DNA of 64,000 nucleotides from Brenneria roseae subsp. roseae (GTDB lineage Bacteria; Pseudomonadota; Gammaproteobacteria; Enterobacterales; Enterobacteriaceae): NCBI RefSeq assembly GCF_003115845.1, contig NZ_KZ819033.1, positions 62,001 to 126,000 of the forward strand, read 5' to 3'. Shown piece by piece: positions 46,480 to 55,868 of this stretch (position 1 is its first letter; each line of letters starts with the position of its first letter). The notes under the pieces were generated by a model. It saw only the letters and a program-made list of their open reading frames with translations, ran no database searches and was not told where the DNA came from. The position numbers and the translations under genes were made by a program.

Positions 46480-47322
46480 CTACTCCGGGACAATCTGCTC
46501 TACCAGCGTATGGCCCGTTCCCGCGGGCACCAGCACGCTGTGCAGCCAGGGCAGCACGCTTTTCATTTGCGCAGCCAGTTTCCACGGCGGGTTAATCACA
46601 ATCATCCCGGAAGCGGTCATACCGTGCCGATCGCTATCCGGCAGCACGGCCAGTTCAATTTGCAGAATATTACGGATCCCGGTTGCTTCCAGCTCTTTCA
46701 GCAACCGCTTGATTTGCTGACGCAGCACCACCGGATACCACAGCGCAAATACGCCGGTGGCAAAACGTTTGTGCCCGTCCTGAATGCCTTTCACCACCGC
46801 CTGATAGTCGGTTTTCAGTTCATAAGGCGGATCAATCAGCACAAAACCACGGCGTGAGAGCGGCGGCAGCTGCGATTTCAACTGCTGGTAGCCATCCTCG
46901 CGTCGTACTTTGGAACGGGCGTCTTTCTGGAATTCATTGCGTAACAACGGGAAGTCGCTGGGGTGCAGCTCCGTCAGATGAATTTTATCCTGCTCGCGCA
47001 GCAGCTGGCGGGCAATCAGCGGGGAGCCGGGGTAATAACGCAGCAGTCCGTTATGATTATAGGTACGCACCGCCTGCATATAGGGTTCGAGCTCAGCCGG
47101 AATATCATCGCGCTGCCAGATTTTGGCAATCCCCTCCAGATATTCCCCGGTCCGTTCGGCGTGCTCCCCGCTGAGTTGATAGCGCCCGGCGCCCGCGTGG
47201 GTATCCAGATACAGAAAAGGTTTCTCTTTCTCTTTCAGGGCGGAGATGATCAGGCTCTGAACGGTGTGTTTCAGCACGTCGGCATGATTGCCGGCGTGAA
47301 AACTATGGCGGTAACTTAGCAT
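46480..47322 (-). CDS. rlmJ: 23S rRNA m6A2030 methyltransferase RlmJ
   Basis: SAM-dependent enzyme, 280 aa, that methylates A2030 of 23S rRNA. The start MLSYRHSFHAGNHADVLKH, the SAM-site DTHAGAGRYQL, and the catalytic IDPPYELKTDY motif (about residues 164-174) are diagnostic. ATG 47322 gives the E. coli length; the frame to 47358 adds an unlikely leader. Divergent from prlC across about 400 bases. Confidence 0.96.
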   Translation of the reverse strand: MLSYRHSFHAGNHADVLKHTVQSLIISALKEKEKPFLYLDTHAGAGRYQLSGEHAERTGEYLEGIAKIWQRDDIPAELEPYMQAVRTYNHNGLLRYYPGSPLIARQLLREQDKIHLTELHPSDFPLLRNEFQKDARSKVRREDGYQQLKSQLPPLSRRGFVLIDPPYELKTDYQAVVKGIQDGHKRFATGVFALWYPVVLRQQIKRLLKELEATGIRNILQIELAVLPDSDRHGMTASGMIVINPPWKLAAQMKSVLPWLHSVLVPAGTGHTLVEQIVPE

Positions 47323-47720
47323 AATGGTTATTGCTTTCCGATGACTTGATATTAACAAGGTAAATCAGCTAATTACGCCGACTTTACCTATATGCTGTCC
47401 CTGCTGCGTATGCGCCGCGTTGTTGAAACGCCACCGGGCAGGAAATAAAGAACGGTATGCCCACAGTATAAACTGTCTGACGCTGAACCGGCGATGATAA
47501 AAAATTTCCGGGAGAAATTTTTGGCGCGGCGTTAACAATACGCATTAGGTGACGGTCATTGAGAATCCGTCACAAAAAATCCGCTTCTCACTTTTGAATG
47601 CCCCTTCAACCATTGATTTTCACCTTACTTGACCTCATCTTAGTGATTAATCCGCAAGTTACATTCGCCTTGTTAGTCAATAACGGCAACGAGACCACCC
47701 ACAATGATCAGGACTGCGCC
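47323..47720. promoter_or_regulatory. Divergent rlmJ/prlC intergenic region (398 bp)
   Basis: Holds both promoters and a diverged dispersed-repeat copy at about 47505-47580 (GGGAGAAATTTTTGGCGCGG, then GTGACGGTCATTGAGAATCCGTCAC as a hairpin). E. coli prlC is heat-shock regulated, but I could not identify a convincing sigma-32 promoter here. Confidence 0.5.
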
Positions 47721-49763
47721 ATGACGAATCCATTACTGACCCCATTCACCCTGCCCCCGTTTTCCAGCATTAAAATCGAAGATATTGTCCCGGCAATAAA
47801 AACTGCGCTGGAGGAATGCCGTCAAACGGTAGAACGCGTTGTGGCTCAGTCAGAAGCGTTCACCTGGGAAAATCTTTGTCAGCCGCTGGCCGACAGCGGC
47901 GATCGCCTTAGCCGCATTTTTTCACCGATCAGCCATCTGAACTCGGTAAAAAATAGCGCGGAATTGCGTACCGCTTACGAGCAGTGTCTGCCGCTGTTGT
48001 CCGAATACAGCACCTGGGTGGGTCAGCATGCCGGGCTTTATCAGGCTTATCGCAGCCTGAAAGACGGCGAACATTATGCGGCCCTGAGCGTTGCCCAAAA
48101 GAAATCCGTCGATAACGCCCTGCGCGATTTTGAGTTGTCCGGTATCGGTCTGCCGCCAGAAAAACAGAAGCGCTATGGTGAAATCGCCGCCCGTCTGTCA
48201 GAACTGGGATCGCAGTACAGCAATAACGTGCTGGATGCCACCATGGGCTGGAGCAAGCTGGTGACGGATGTCGCCGAGCTTGACGGGATGCCGGAAAGCG
48301 CGCTGGCGGCCGCCAAAGCGCAGGCTGAATCCAAAGAGCAGGATGGTTGGCTGCTGACGCTGGATATCCCCAGCTACCTGCCGGTCATGACCTATTGTTC
48401 CAATCAGGCGCTGCGTGAAGAAATGTATCGCGCTTACGCCACCCGCGCTTCCGATCAGGGTCCGCATGCCGGGAAGTGGGATAACAGCGGCGTCATGGCG
48501 GAGGAGTTGGCGCTGCGCCATGAACTGGCGCAACTGCTTGGTTTTGACAGCTACGCACACAAATCCCTGGCCACGAAAATGGCGGAAAGCCCGCAGCAGG
48601 TTATCGACTTTCTGACCGATCTGGCAAAACGCGCCCGTCCTCAGGCTGAGGAAGAACTGGCGCAGCTACGCGCGTTCGCCAAAGCGAACTACGGTGTAGA
48701 CGAATTACAAGCGTGGGATATCACCTACTACAGCGAACAGCAAAAACAACATCTGTACTCCATCAGTGACGAACAACTCCGCCCGTACTTCCCGGAGCAA
48801 CGGGCGGTAGCCGGCCTGTTTGAAGTCGTGAAACGTATTTACGGCATTACGGCAAAAGAGCGCAAAGACGTGGATGTCTGGCATCCGGATGTGCGTTTCT
48901 TCGACCTGTTTGATGAAAGCGGCGAACTGCGCGGCAGCTTCTATCTCGACCTTTACGCCCGCGAACACAAACGCGGCGGCGCCTGGATGGATGATTGCGT
49001 AGGCCGCCTGCGTAAAGGCGACGGCGAACTGCAAAAACCGGTCGCCTACCTGACCTGTAACTTTAACCGTCCGGTCAACGGCAAACCGGCGTTGTTCACG
49101 CACAATGAAGTCACCACACTGTTCCATGAATTCGGTCACGGGCTGCACCATATGCTGACTCAGATCGATACTGCCGGCGTGGCGGGCATCAGCGGTGTAC
49201 CGTGGGATGCCGTCGAACTGCCAAGCCAGTTTATGGAAAACTGGTGCTGGGAGCCGGAAGCGCTGGCCTTTATCTCCGGTCATTACGAAACCGGCGAACC
49301 GCTGCCGCAGGAACTGCTGGATAAAATGCTGGCGGCGAAAAACTATCAGGCGGCGCTGTTCATTCTGCGCCAGCTGGAATTCGGCCTGTTCGATTTCCGT
49401 CTGCATGCCGAATTTGATCCCGCCAAAGGCGCGCAGATTCTGCCAACGCTGGCTGAAATCAAAGCGCAGGTTGCCGTGGTGCCAAGTCCGAGCTGGGGCC
49501 GTTTCCCGCACGCCTTCAGTCATATCTTCGCGGGCGGTTACGCCGCAGGCTATTACAGCTACCTGTGGGCCGACGTGCTGGCGGCCGATGCCTATTCCCG
49601 TTTCGAAGGAGAAGGTATTTTCAATCGCGAAACCGGCCAGTCTTTCCTGGACAACATCCTGTCCCGCGGGGGTTCTGAAGAGCCGATGGAATTGTTCAAA
49701 CGCTTCCGCGGCCGGGAACCTAAACTGGATGCCATGTTGCACCATTACGGCATTAAAGGGTGA
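47721..49763 (+). CDS. prlC: Oligopeptidase A PrlC
   Basis: Cytoplasmic M3 zinc metallopeptidase, 680 aa as in E. coli, that degrades oligopeptides including released signal peptides. The zinc motif HEFGH starts at residue 469, and the distal zinc-ligand glutamate lies in [10 protein letters not shown]. The ATG at 47721 ([14 protein letters not shown]) matches E. coli; the frame extending back to 47598 is not homologous. rsmJ overlaps its stop. Confidence 0.97.
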   Translation: MTNPLLTPFTLPPFSSIKIEDIVPAIKTALEECRQTVERVVAQSEAFTWENLCQPLADSGDRLSRIFSPISHLNSVKNSAELRTAYEQCLPLLSEYSTWVGQHAGLYQAYRSLKDGEHYAALSVAQKKSVDNALRDFELSGIGLPPEKQKRYGEIAARLSELGSQYSNNVLDATMGWSKLVTDVAELDGMPESALAAAKAQAESKEQDGWLLTLDIPSYLPVMTYCSNQALREEMYRAYATRASDQGPHAGKWDNSGVMAEELALRHELAQLLGFDSYAHKSLATKMAESPQQVIDFLTDLAKRARPQAEEELAQLRAFAKANYGVDELQAWDITYYSEQQKQHLYSISDEQLRPYFPEQRAVAGLFEVVKRIYGITAKERKDVDVWHPDVRFFDLFDESGELRGSFYLDLYAREHKRGGAWMDDCVGRLRKGDGELQKPVAYLTCNFNRPVNGKPALFTHNEVTTLFHEFGHGLHHMLTQIDTAGVAGISGVPWDAVELPSQFMENWCWEPEALAFISGHYETGEPLPQELLDKMLAAKNYQAALFILRQLEFGLFDFRLHAEFDPAKGAQILPTLAEIKAQVAVVPSPSWGRFPHAFSHIFAGGYAAGYYSYLWADVLAADAYSRFEGEGIFNRETGQSFLDNILSRGGSEEPMELFKRFRGREPKLDAMLHHYGIKG

Positions 49764-50515
49764 ATATTTGCCTGATGGCAGAGGACGGCGCCGATTACGG
49801 CGCCTTATCCCTGCTGGCCGACCGCTGGGGATTGGTTTCCGATCCCGCCGCCACGATGGCGCTGGTGCTGACGCCGGAACGGCTGGAGCTGCGCAAGCGG
49901 GATGAACCCAAACTCGGCGCCATCTACGTCGATTTTGTTGCCGGACCGATGGCGCACCGCCGGCGTTTCGGCGGCGGGCGCGGCGAGGCCGTCGCCAAAG
50001 CCGTGGGCATCAAAAAGGATTACCTGCCCGATGTGGTTGACGCCACGGCAGGATTGGGAAGAGACGCCTTTGTGCTGGCATCGCTGGGCTGCCGCGTTCG
50101 GATGTTAGAACGCAATCCCGTTGTGGCGGCGCTGCTGGATGATGGGCTGCAACGGGGCTATCAGGATGCGGAAATCGGTTCGTGGCTGCGGGAGCGGCTT
50201 ACGTTACTGCACGCTTCCAGCCTGACAGCGCTACGCGATATCACACCACCGCCCGACGTCGTCTATCTCGACCCGATGTTTCCTCATCGGCAAAAGCATG
50301 CGCTGGTGAAAAAAGAGATGCGGGTATTTCAATCGCTGGTGGGGGCTGATGATGACGCCGATGCCTTACTGGCGCCGGCGCGGCGGCTGGCAAAGAAACG
50401 AGTTGTGGTAAAACGGCCGGATTACGCCCCGCCGCTGGCGGGCGTTCCAGCACAGTCGATGCTCGAAACCAAAAGTCATCGTTTCGATTTCTACCTGCCG
50501 CAGATTACGCAATAG
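49760..50515 (+). CDS. rsmJ: 16S rRNA m2G1516 methyltransferase RsmJ
   Basis: SAM-dependent methyltransferase, 251 aa, acting on G1516 of 16S rRNA. Motif I is [20 protein letters not shown] (about residues 92-111), and the catalytic motif is [14 protein letters not shown] 49760 overlaps the prlC stop by four bases and gives [25 protein letters not shown], which aligns with the E. coli start. Coupled to prlC. Confidence 0.95.
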   Translation: MNICLMAEDGADYGALSLLADRWGLVSDPAATMALVLTPERLELRKRDEPKLGAIYVDFVAGPMAHRRRFGGGRGEAVAKAVGIKKDYLPDVVDATAGLGRDAFVLASLGCRVRMLERNPVVAALLDDGLQRGYQDAEIGSWLRERLTLLHASSLTALRDITPPPDVVYLDPMFPHRQKHALVKKEMRVFQSLVGADDDADALLAPARRLAKKRVVVKRPDYAPPLAGVPAQSMLETKSHRFDFYLPQITQ

Positions 50516-50520
50516 AATAA

Positions 50521-50542
50521 AACCCTCGTTTTCGCGAGGGTT
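50521..50542 (+). terminator. rsmJ terminator hairpin
   Basis: AACCCTCG and CGAGGGTT pair around a six-base loop just after the rsmJ stop; the T-run is weak (TTCTG). Confidence 0.6.
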
Positions 50543-50622
50543 CTGCCGTCGTTACACGACACCTTACATCAGCACGGCGTGCGTAACTTTTTCTACAAAA
50601 GACGATTAAATCATGCGAATTT

Positions 50623-51063
50623 TTATTCGTCCTCTTCATCTTCGCGTAGCGGAACAATCAGCATATCAATATGCACCGTGTTAATTAGCTGACGCGCGGA
50701 CGACATCAGTTTGCTCCAGAAATCCTGGTGGTGACCGCAAAGCACCAAATCCACATCGTATTTTCTGATCGCATCGACCAGTACCTGCCCCAGATCGCCG
50801 CTACCACTGAGCGTTTCGGTAATAGGATACCCCGCATTCTGAGACAGATCGGTCAATGCATTCTGGGTTTCTTCGGAGATTCGTTGCTGCATATCACCCA
50901 GATTGACATCAATCAGCCCGGTGTAGAGATCTGAGTAGTTCACATCGACATGGATTAAAGAAACCTTTGCGTTATACGGCCTTGCCATTGAAACCGCTTT
51001 TTCCACTAACACTTTACTTTCCGGAGAAAGATCAACAGCAATAAGGATATGTTTGTAAGCCAT
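50623..51063 (-). CDS. uspA: Universal stress protein UspA
   Basis: A 146-aa alpha/beta Usp-fold cytoplasmic protein made in growth arrest and many stresses. The start [23 protein letters not shown] and the [30 protein letters not shown] end match E. coli UspA, which lacks the full ATP-binding GxxGxxxxxxxxxG(S/T) motif; that motif is also absent here. It is divergent from uspB, as in E. coli. Confidence 0.96.
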   Translation of the reverse strand: MAYKHILIAVDLSPESKVLVEKAVSMARPYNAKVSLIHVDVNYSDLYTGLIDVNLGDMQQRISEETQNALTDLSQNAGYPITETLSGSGDLGQVLVDAIRKYDVDLVLCGHHQDFWSKLMSSARQLINTVHIDMLIVPLREDEEDE

Positions 51064-51597
51064 AATAAGACTCCTTCCGTAAAGACTAATTAATGGTCAG
51101 CAGATATTTTCCCTGCCAATCTGATACTTAACAGCTGGTTATATGATAACACCCGGCTGTCTCACCGATATGTTCAGCAGATCACAACGCCGTATTTTAA
51201 CAAAAATCAAATAAAGCGCGGCAAATCACAACACCTGGCAATCTTCGCAATATTCTTTATAAGTATAGTAGAAATCGCTCCTTTTCATCATTAAATCACA
51301 CAGGTTCTTCTTTCCAAAAGGATATTACGCCAGACAAAATAACCGGACAGCGTGATTGTCCCCTTCAGGTATGGAAAAAAAAGGCGTTCCTCTTCTACAA
51401 TAAAAAAGAGGGGACAATTTCATTTCGTCATCCTCGACAGGTGAAAATGACAATCGGGTTAGCCGTCAAAACCATTGGCTACCCGGGAACACAATAAAAT
51501 CGCGTGAAAACGTGTGGCATAAGTATTCGCAGGGATATTGTCGGCAAGATGTCGTGCACGATGACACCTGACGAATAACATCTACCGGGAGGGGAGC
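51064..51597. promoter_or_regulatory. uspA/uspB divergent intergenic region (534 bp)
   Basis: The promoters of uspA (minus) and uspB (plus) lie here. The sequence is AT-rich with runs such as GGAAAAAAAAGGCG near 51376. I found no protein-coding gene, and no small RNA that I can name. Confidence 0.5.
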
Positions 51598-51933
51598 ATG
51601 ATCAGTACATTTGCGCTTTTCTGGGCTTTATGTGTTGTCTGTATCATCAATATGGCGCGATATTATTCCTCATTACGCGTATTACTGCTGGTTCTGCGGG
51701 ATTGCGATCCGCTGCTTTACCAATACGTTGATGGGGGTGGTTTTTTCACATCACATGGTCAGCCAAGCAAACAAATCAGACTGGTACGCTATATCTACGC
51801 ACAGCGTTATCTCGAACACCACGATCCCGAATTTATGCGCCGCTGTGAAAGGGTGCGAGGGCAGTTCCTGCTGACAACCGCGCTGTGTGGATTGGTCGTT
51901 ATCAGTTTAATCGCGATGCTGATTTGGTACTGA
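51598..51933 (+). CDS. uspB: Universal stress protein B UspB
   Basis: A 111-aa inner-membrane protein with helices at about residues 2-24 and 87-109 and a cytoplasmic or periplasmic middle loop. In E. coli uspB is induced by sigma-S in stationary phase and affects ethanol tolerance. GGGAGGGGAGC precedes ATG 51598. The order uspA-uspB-pitA matches E. coli. Confidence 0.93.
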   Translation: MISTFALFWALCVVCIINMARYYSSLRVLLLVLRDCDPLLYQYVDGGGFFTSHGQPSKQIRLVRYIYAQRYLEHHDPEFMRRCERVRGQFLLTTALCGLVVISLIAMLIWY

Positions 51934-51973
51934 AACCCATTTGGTAATGAAATAATGAATCGTTACAGATAGC

Positions 51974-52006
51974 AAAAAGGCGATCCCTTACCGAATCGCC
52001 TTTTTT
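51974..52006. terminator. Terminator between uspB and pitA
   Basis: AAAAAGGCGAT pairs with ATCGCCTTTTT around a ten-base loop, with a six-T run on the plus strand. Lies between convergent uspB and pitA and may serve both. Confidence 0.85.
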
Positions 52007-52044
52007 ATACGCTATACCCAATAGATTTCGAAATACCGGGAGCG

Positions 52045-53550
52045 CTAGATCAGCTTTAACGTCAGCCAATACAGTGTGCCAGACAGTATCAACGAGACCG
52101 GCAGCGTCAGCACCCAGGCCAACATAATATTTTTCACCGTTTTACTCTGAACGCCGCCGCCGTCGACAATCATTGTCCCGGCAACCGCCGATGACAAGAC
52201 GTGGGTAGTCGAAACCGGCATCCCGGTGTAGCTCGCCACACCAATCGACAGCGCCGCGGTAACCTGTGCGGAAACCCCCTGCGCATAGGTCATGCCTTTC
52301 TTGCCAATCTTCTCGCCGATCGTGGTGGCAACACGTTTCCAACCCACCATCGTACCCAGAGAAAGAGCCAGCGCTACCGCGATGATGATCCAAATCGGCG
52401 CGTACTCGATAGTCTGCAACAGGTCTTTACGCAGGTTGCTCAGGTAACGTTTATCTTCTGACGGCGTTTCCGGCAGCTTGATAATCCGATCCATGGTATC
52501 GGCGATACACATCAGCAAACGGCGTACTTTGCCACGATCGTCCGCAGTTAACTGATCGTAGCCTTTCAGGTTATTCAACTGTCCTGCGGCATGATCAATG
52601 GCAAGCATGACGCGTGAACTATCGCAGTGGAATTCGGCCTGTCCGTTTGCGGGAATCGTTTTTTCCGGCGCAGGAATCAACGGTGGCGAGAGATCGATGA
52701 CATGCATCAGCGCTTCACCGTGCTGCTGGTAGTATTCCTGCAAATTGACAACCGCATCGCGGGTTCGACTGATGTCGTAGCCGGACGCGTTCATATTGAC
52801 GATGAACCCGGCCGGCGCCACGCCGATCAGAACCAGCATAATCAGACCGATGCCCTTCTGACCATCATTCGCACCGTGGGAAAAGCTGACCCCGATGGCG
52901 GATAAAATCAGTGCGGTACGCGTCCAGAAAGGCGGCTTGCGCTTACCATCCTGTTTCTCGCGATCGACAGGCGTCAGGTGAACACGTTGACGTTTTTTAC
53001 TGTTGTTCCAGAAACGGCGCAAGAGGAAAACCATCATCCCGGCGACAATCATCCCTACAATGGGCGACAAAATCAACGACAGGAAAATACTGATCATCTT
53101 GGGTATATTGAGCGCGTCCACCACTGACGTGTCCGTCAACAGCGCGTTAGTCAAACCAATGCCGATAATGGAACCGATCAACGTATGTGAACTTGAAGCC
53201 GGGATACCGAAATACCAGGTTCCGAGATTCCAGATGATCGCCGCCAGCAGCATGGAAAAAACCATCGCCAGGCCATGAGCGGAACTGACATTCAGTAATA
53301 AATCGGTAGGCAGCAGGTGGACAATCGCGTAAGCAACGCTTAGCCCGCCCAGCAATACGCCCAAAAAGTTAAACAGGCCAGCCATAACAACGGCGAACTG
53401 CGCACGCATGGCTCGGGTGTAGATAACGGTAGCAACAGCATTTGCTGTATCGTGGAAGCCATTGATAGCTTCATAAAATAATACAAACAACAAAGCCAGG
53501 ATCAACATCAGGCCGGTGTAGTAATCCAGTCCGGCAAATAAATGTAGCAT
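52045..53550 (-). CDS. pitA: Low-affinity metal-phosphate/H+ symporter PitA
   Basis: Inner-membrane phosphate transporter of the PiT family, 501 aa, that imports neutral metal-phosphate complexes. The two signature repeats are visible: [18 protein letters not shown] (about residues 31-48) and [18 protein letters not shown]. The C-terminal [20 protein letters not shown] is also typical. A long central cytoplasmic loop separates the halves. Divergent from yhiN, as in E. coli. Confidence 0.96.
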   Translation of the reverse strand: MLHLFAGLDYYTGLMLILALLFVLFYEAINGFHDTANAVATVIYTRAMRAQFAVVMAGLFNFLGVLLGGLSVAYAIVHLLPTDLLLNVSSAHGLAMVFSMLLAAIIWNLGTWYFGIPASSSHTLIGSIIGIGLTNALLTDTSVVDALNIPKMISIFLSLILSPIVGMIVAGMMVFLLRRFWNNSKKRQRVHLTPVDREKQDGKRKPPFWTRTALILSAIGVSFSHGANDGQKGIGLIMLVLIGVAPAGFIVNMNASGYDISRTRDAVVNLQEYYQQHGEALMHVIDLSPPLIPAPEKTIPANGQAEFHCDSSRVMLAIDHAAGQLNNLKGYDQLTADDRGKVRRLLMCIADTMDRIIKLPETPSEDKRYLSNLRKDLLQTIEYAPIWIIIAVALALSLGTMVGWKRVATTIGEKIGKKGMTYAQGVSAQVTAALSIGVASYTGMPVSTTHVLSSAVAGTMIVDGGGVQSKTVKNIMLAWVLTLPVSLILSGTLYWLTLKLI

Positions 53551-53820
53551 AAGCGTTAGGCCAGTTAGTGGTCATGAACGCGGCGCATTATCTGCGACAA
53601 GCGGGGGTTGGGAAAAGGGAAATATGAACTTTTTTTGACATAGTATAGAGTGCGATATAACGTCAAAATAATTTACTCAATAAAAATCAATTCGTTACAT
53701 ATTTTTACCGAAGCGCGCAAATTGTTACGCTGGCATCCGGCAACAACGAACACTACAATTTGCCGTCCTGATAGTTCGCCGCCCGTCAGGAATACTCGAG
53801 CCTTAACCGGAGAAAGCATT

Positions 53821-55026
53821 GTGGAACAGTTTGACGTTGTCATTATTGGCGCCGGCGCTGCGGGGTTGTTCTGCGCGGCGCAGGCGGGGCAGCGTGGACT
53901 GCGCGTCCTGTTACTCGATAATGGTAAAAAGGCCGGCCGCAAGATATTGATGTCCGGTGGGGGACGCTGCAACTTTACCAACATGTACGTCGAGCCTGCG
54001 GCCTATCTGTCGCAAAATCCCCATTTCTGCAAATCAGCGCTGGCGCGATATACCCAGTGGGATTTCATCAGCCTGGTGAACCGCTATCAAATCGCCTATC
54101 ACGAAAAAACGCTCGGCCAGCTCTTTTGTGATGATTCCGCCCAGCAGATCGTCGATATGCTGGTGACAGAATGCGAAAAAGCCAACGTGACGATACGGCT
54201 GCGCAGTGAAGTAACCTCGGTGGAAAAATCAGAGGAAACTTTTATCCTGCAATTGGTCAGCGGCGCCACACTGCACTGTACCTCGCTGGTGATTGCCAGC
54301 GGTGGCCTGTCCATGCCGGGGCTGGGCGCAACCCCCTTTGGCTATCAGTTAGCTCAACAATTTGGGTTGAATGTTTTGCCAACGCGGGCCGCCTTAGTAC
54401 CGTTTACGCTGCATAAACCCTTGCTGGAACGCTTGCAGACGTTATCGGGCGTCTCCGTCCCCGCGCTGATCACCGCAGAAAACGGGGTTACCTTCCGGGA
54501 AAATATTCTGTTTACGCATCGCGGCCTCTCCGGCCCGGCGGTGCTGCAATTATCCAGCTATTGGCAGCCCGGTGAGTTCGTCACCGTTAATTTGTTGCCC
54601 AGTCAGGATTTATCTGCGCTGATTAACGATGAACGATTGTCCCACCCCAACCAAAGCCTGAAAAACACGTTGGCGCAGTGGCTTCCCAAACGCCTGGTGG
54701 AGTGTCTGCAAACGCTGGGGCAACTGCCGGATGTCACTCTGAAGCAGTTAACTCACGCCCAACAACAGCAAACTGAAACAAACATCCAGCAGTGGCGGAT
54801 ACAGCCCAACGGAACGGAAGGCTACCGGACGGCAGAGGTTACGCTGGGCGGCGTAGATACCCGCGAGCTCTCTTCCAAAACCATGGAAACCAACAAAGTA
54901 GCGGGCCTTTACTTCATTGGTGAAGTCGTTGACGTCACCGGCTGGCTCGGCGGCTACAACTTTCAATGGGCATGGAGTTCAGCCTGGGCTTGCGCGCAGG
55001 CCCTGCCGGTTGTGAGGCAAAAATAA
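53821..55026 (+). CDS. yhiN: FAD/NAD(P)-dependent oxidoreductase YhiN (HI0933 family)
   Basis: A 401-aa flavoprotein of unknown reaction, nearly colinear with E. coli YhiN. The FAD motif is VVIIGAGAAGLFCAAQAG at about residues 6-23, and AGRKILMSGGGRCNFTN is the HI0933 family signature. The C-terminus ends GEVVDVTGWLGGYNFQWAWSSAWACAQ. I use GTG 53821, with GGAGAA seven bases upstream, which matches the E. coli start; the longer frame back to 53650 has no support. It is the last core gene before the accessory region. Confidence 0.93.
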   Translation: MEQFDVVIIGAGAAGLFCAAQAGQRGLRVLLLDNGKKAGRKILMSGGGRCNFTNMYVEPAAYLSQNPHFCKSALARYTQWDFISLVNRYQIAYHEKTLGQLFCDDSAQQIVDMLVTECEKANVTIRLRSEVTSVEKSEETFILQLVSGATLHCTSLVIASGGLSMPGLGATPFGYQLAQQFGLNVLPTRAALVPFTLHKPLLERLQTLSGVSVPALITAENGVTFRENILFTHRGLSGPAVLQLSSYWQPGEFVTVNLLPSQDLSALINDERLSHPNQSLKNTLAQWLPKRLVECLQTLGQLPDVTLKQLTHAQQQQTETNIQQWRIQPNGTEGYRTAEVTLGGVDTRELSSKTMETNKVAGLYFIGEVVDVTGWLGGYNFQWAWSSAWACAQALPVVRQK

Positions 55027-55344
55027 AGTTTGCACATTGCCATAATCATAAGAAAGTTTATTACTTCGCGGGTAAGGAAATAACTGAATGGCAGCCCGAT
55101 TATATTGAACCTGTCGATACGCGGGGAACAGGAAATGCTTTTTTAACCGGCGTTATTATTGTCTGACCATACCGAACCGGATGAAAAGGTCATTATTCGC
55201 GCCGTGGCGGCAGGCGGAAAATCGGCAAGCAACGTTTTATATCATTACGGAGATTTGGTTTCGGTAAACCTTATTCAGGCTGATATCGCTGTCCCTTTAA
55301 ATAAAAACATGTCTGGCATTCACTCCGTAATAATCTGGGGCTAA
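55027..55344 (+). pseudogene. Remnant of a PfkB-family sugar kinase (C-terminal part, frameshifted)
   Basis: Directly after yhiN a frame reads KKVYYFAGKEITEWQPDYIE and then PVDTRGTGNAFLTGVII. This is the C-terminal anion-hole region of ribokinase-family kinases (usual form VDTTGAGDAFxxG), here with degenerate GTGN where the catalytic Asp would be. The frame stops at 55166. The next frame (from about 55159) continues for about 60 codons with EKVIIRAVAAGGKSASNV, fitting the helix that follows in these enzymes, so one frameshift broke the gene. The N-terminal two thirds are missing. A trace of an older catabolic locus. Confidence 0.6.
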
Positions 55345-55346
55345 AT

Positions 55347-55484
55347 ATGTTTTGGACCAAATTGTGTTTTCTCATTGTGGCCCTGATGCTTAGCGCCAGA
55401 ATTGGCGGCGTATTTTTAGGTATGATCGGGGCGTCGGCGTTCTTTAGATACGATGAGTATCGTAGAAACCTCTTTTATAAATAA
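55347..55484 (+). CDS. Small membrane ORF, possibly an N-terminal transporter fragment
   Basis: A 45-codon ORF from ATG 55347. It has one hydrophobic segment (KLCFLIVALMLSARIGGVFLGM) and a charged end (FFRYDEYRRNLFYK). The ARIGGVFLGMIGA pattern resembles the first helix of Dcu-like dicarboxylate carriers, whose usual form is GARLGGIGLGLxGG. There is no ribosome site of note. It lies between the kinase remnant and the GC-rich island, so it is more likely a fragment than a working gene. Confidence 0.35.
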   Translation: MFWTKLCFLIVALMLSARIGGVFLGMIGASAFFRYDEYRRNLFYK

Positions 55485-55868
55485 AAATCAGTAAGGTTAT
55501 CTAATTTATTAAGAAAACTTGTTCTTTTTATAAATAATTAAAAAAATGCCTTACGACAATGCATTCGCGCTTAAACCCAGCATTCATCTCTCTACAAAAA
55601 CCGTACTCAATTTATCAAACAGTTCACATTTTTTAGCTCGCTTCTTCACTGCATTTATCAGCCAACTTGATAAACACATCATATTTCGAAAAAGATTTGT
55701 CGTACATTCAAGCAGTATAAATTGCGCACTAAGAAATCGGCCTGGAACGATTTCAATCAACGACCTGAATCAGATGCGCCGATCATTTTCAATGATGGGA
55801 AGCATTACGCCGATATCGAAGTGTGCCAGATGTCAGCGCGATTTCCTTCACCAGCGAGGGGGAAGAAG
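55485..55868. other. Junction between AT-rich decayed DNA and the GC-rich island (384 bp)
   Basis: AT-rich to about 55830 with no convincing gene; short ORFs here have no recognisable similarity. It should hold the promoter of the sigma-54 activator. Base composition changes sharply near 55850. Confidence 0.5.

Noticed and set aside
48705-49745. 346-codon minus-strand frame opposite prlC
   Set aside because: Antisense to a near-perfect PrlC sequence, with no ribosome site or recognisable motifs.
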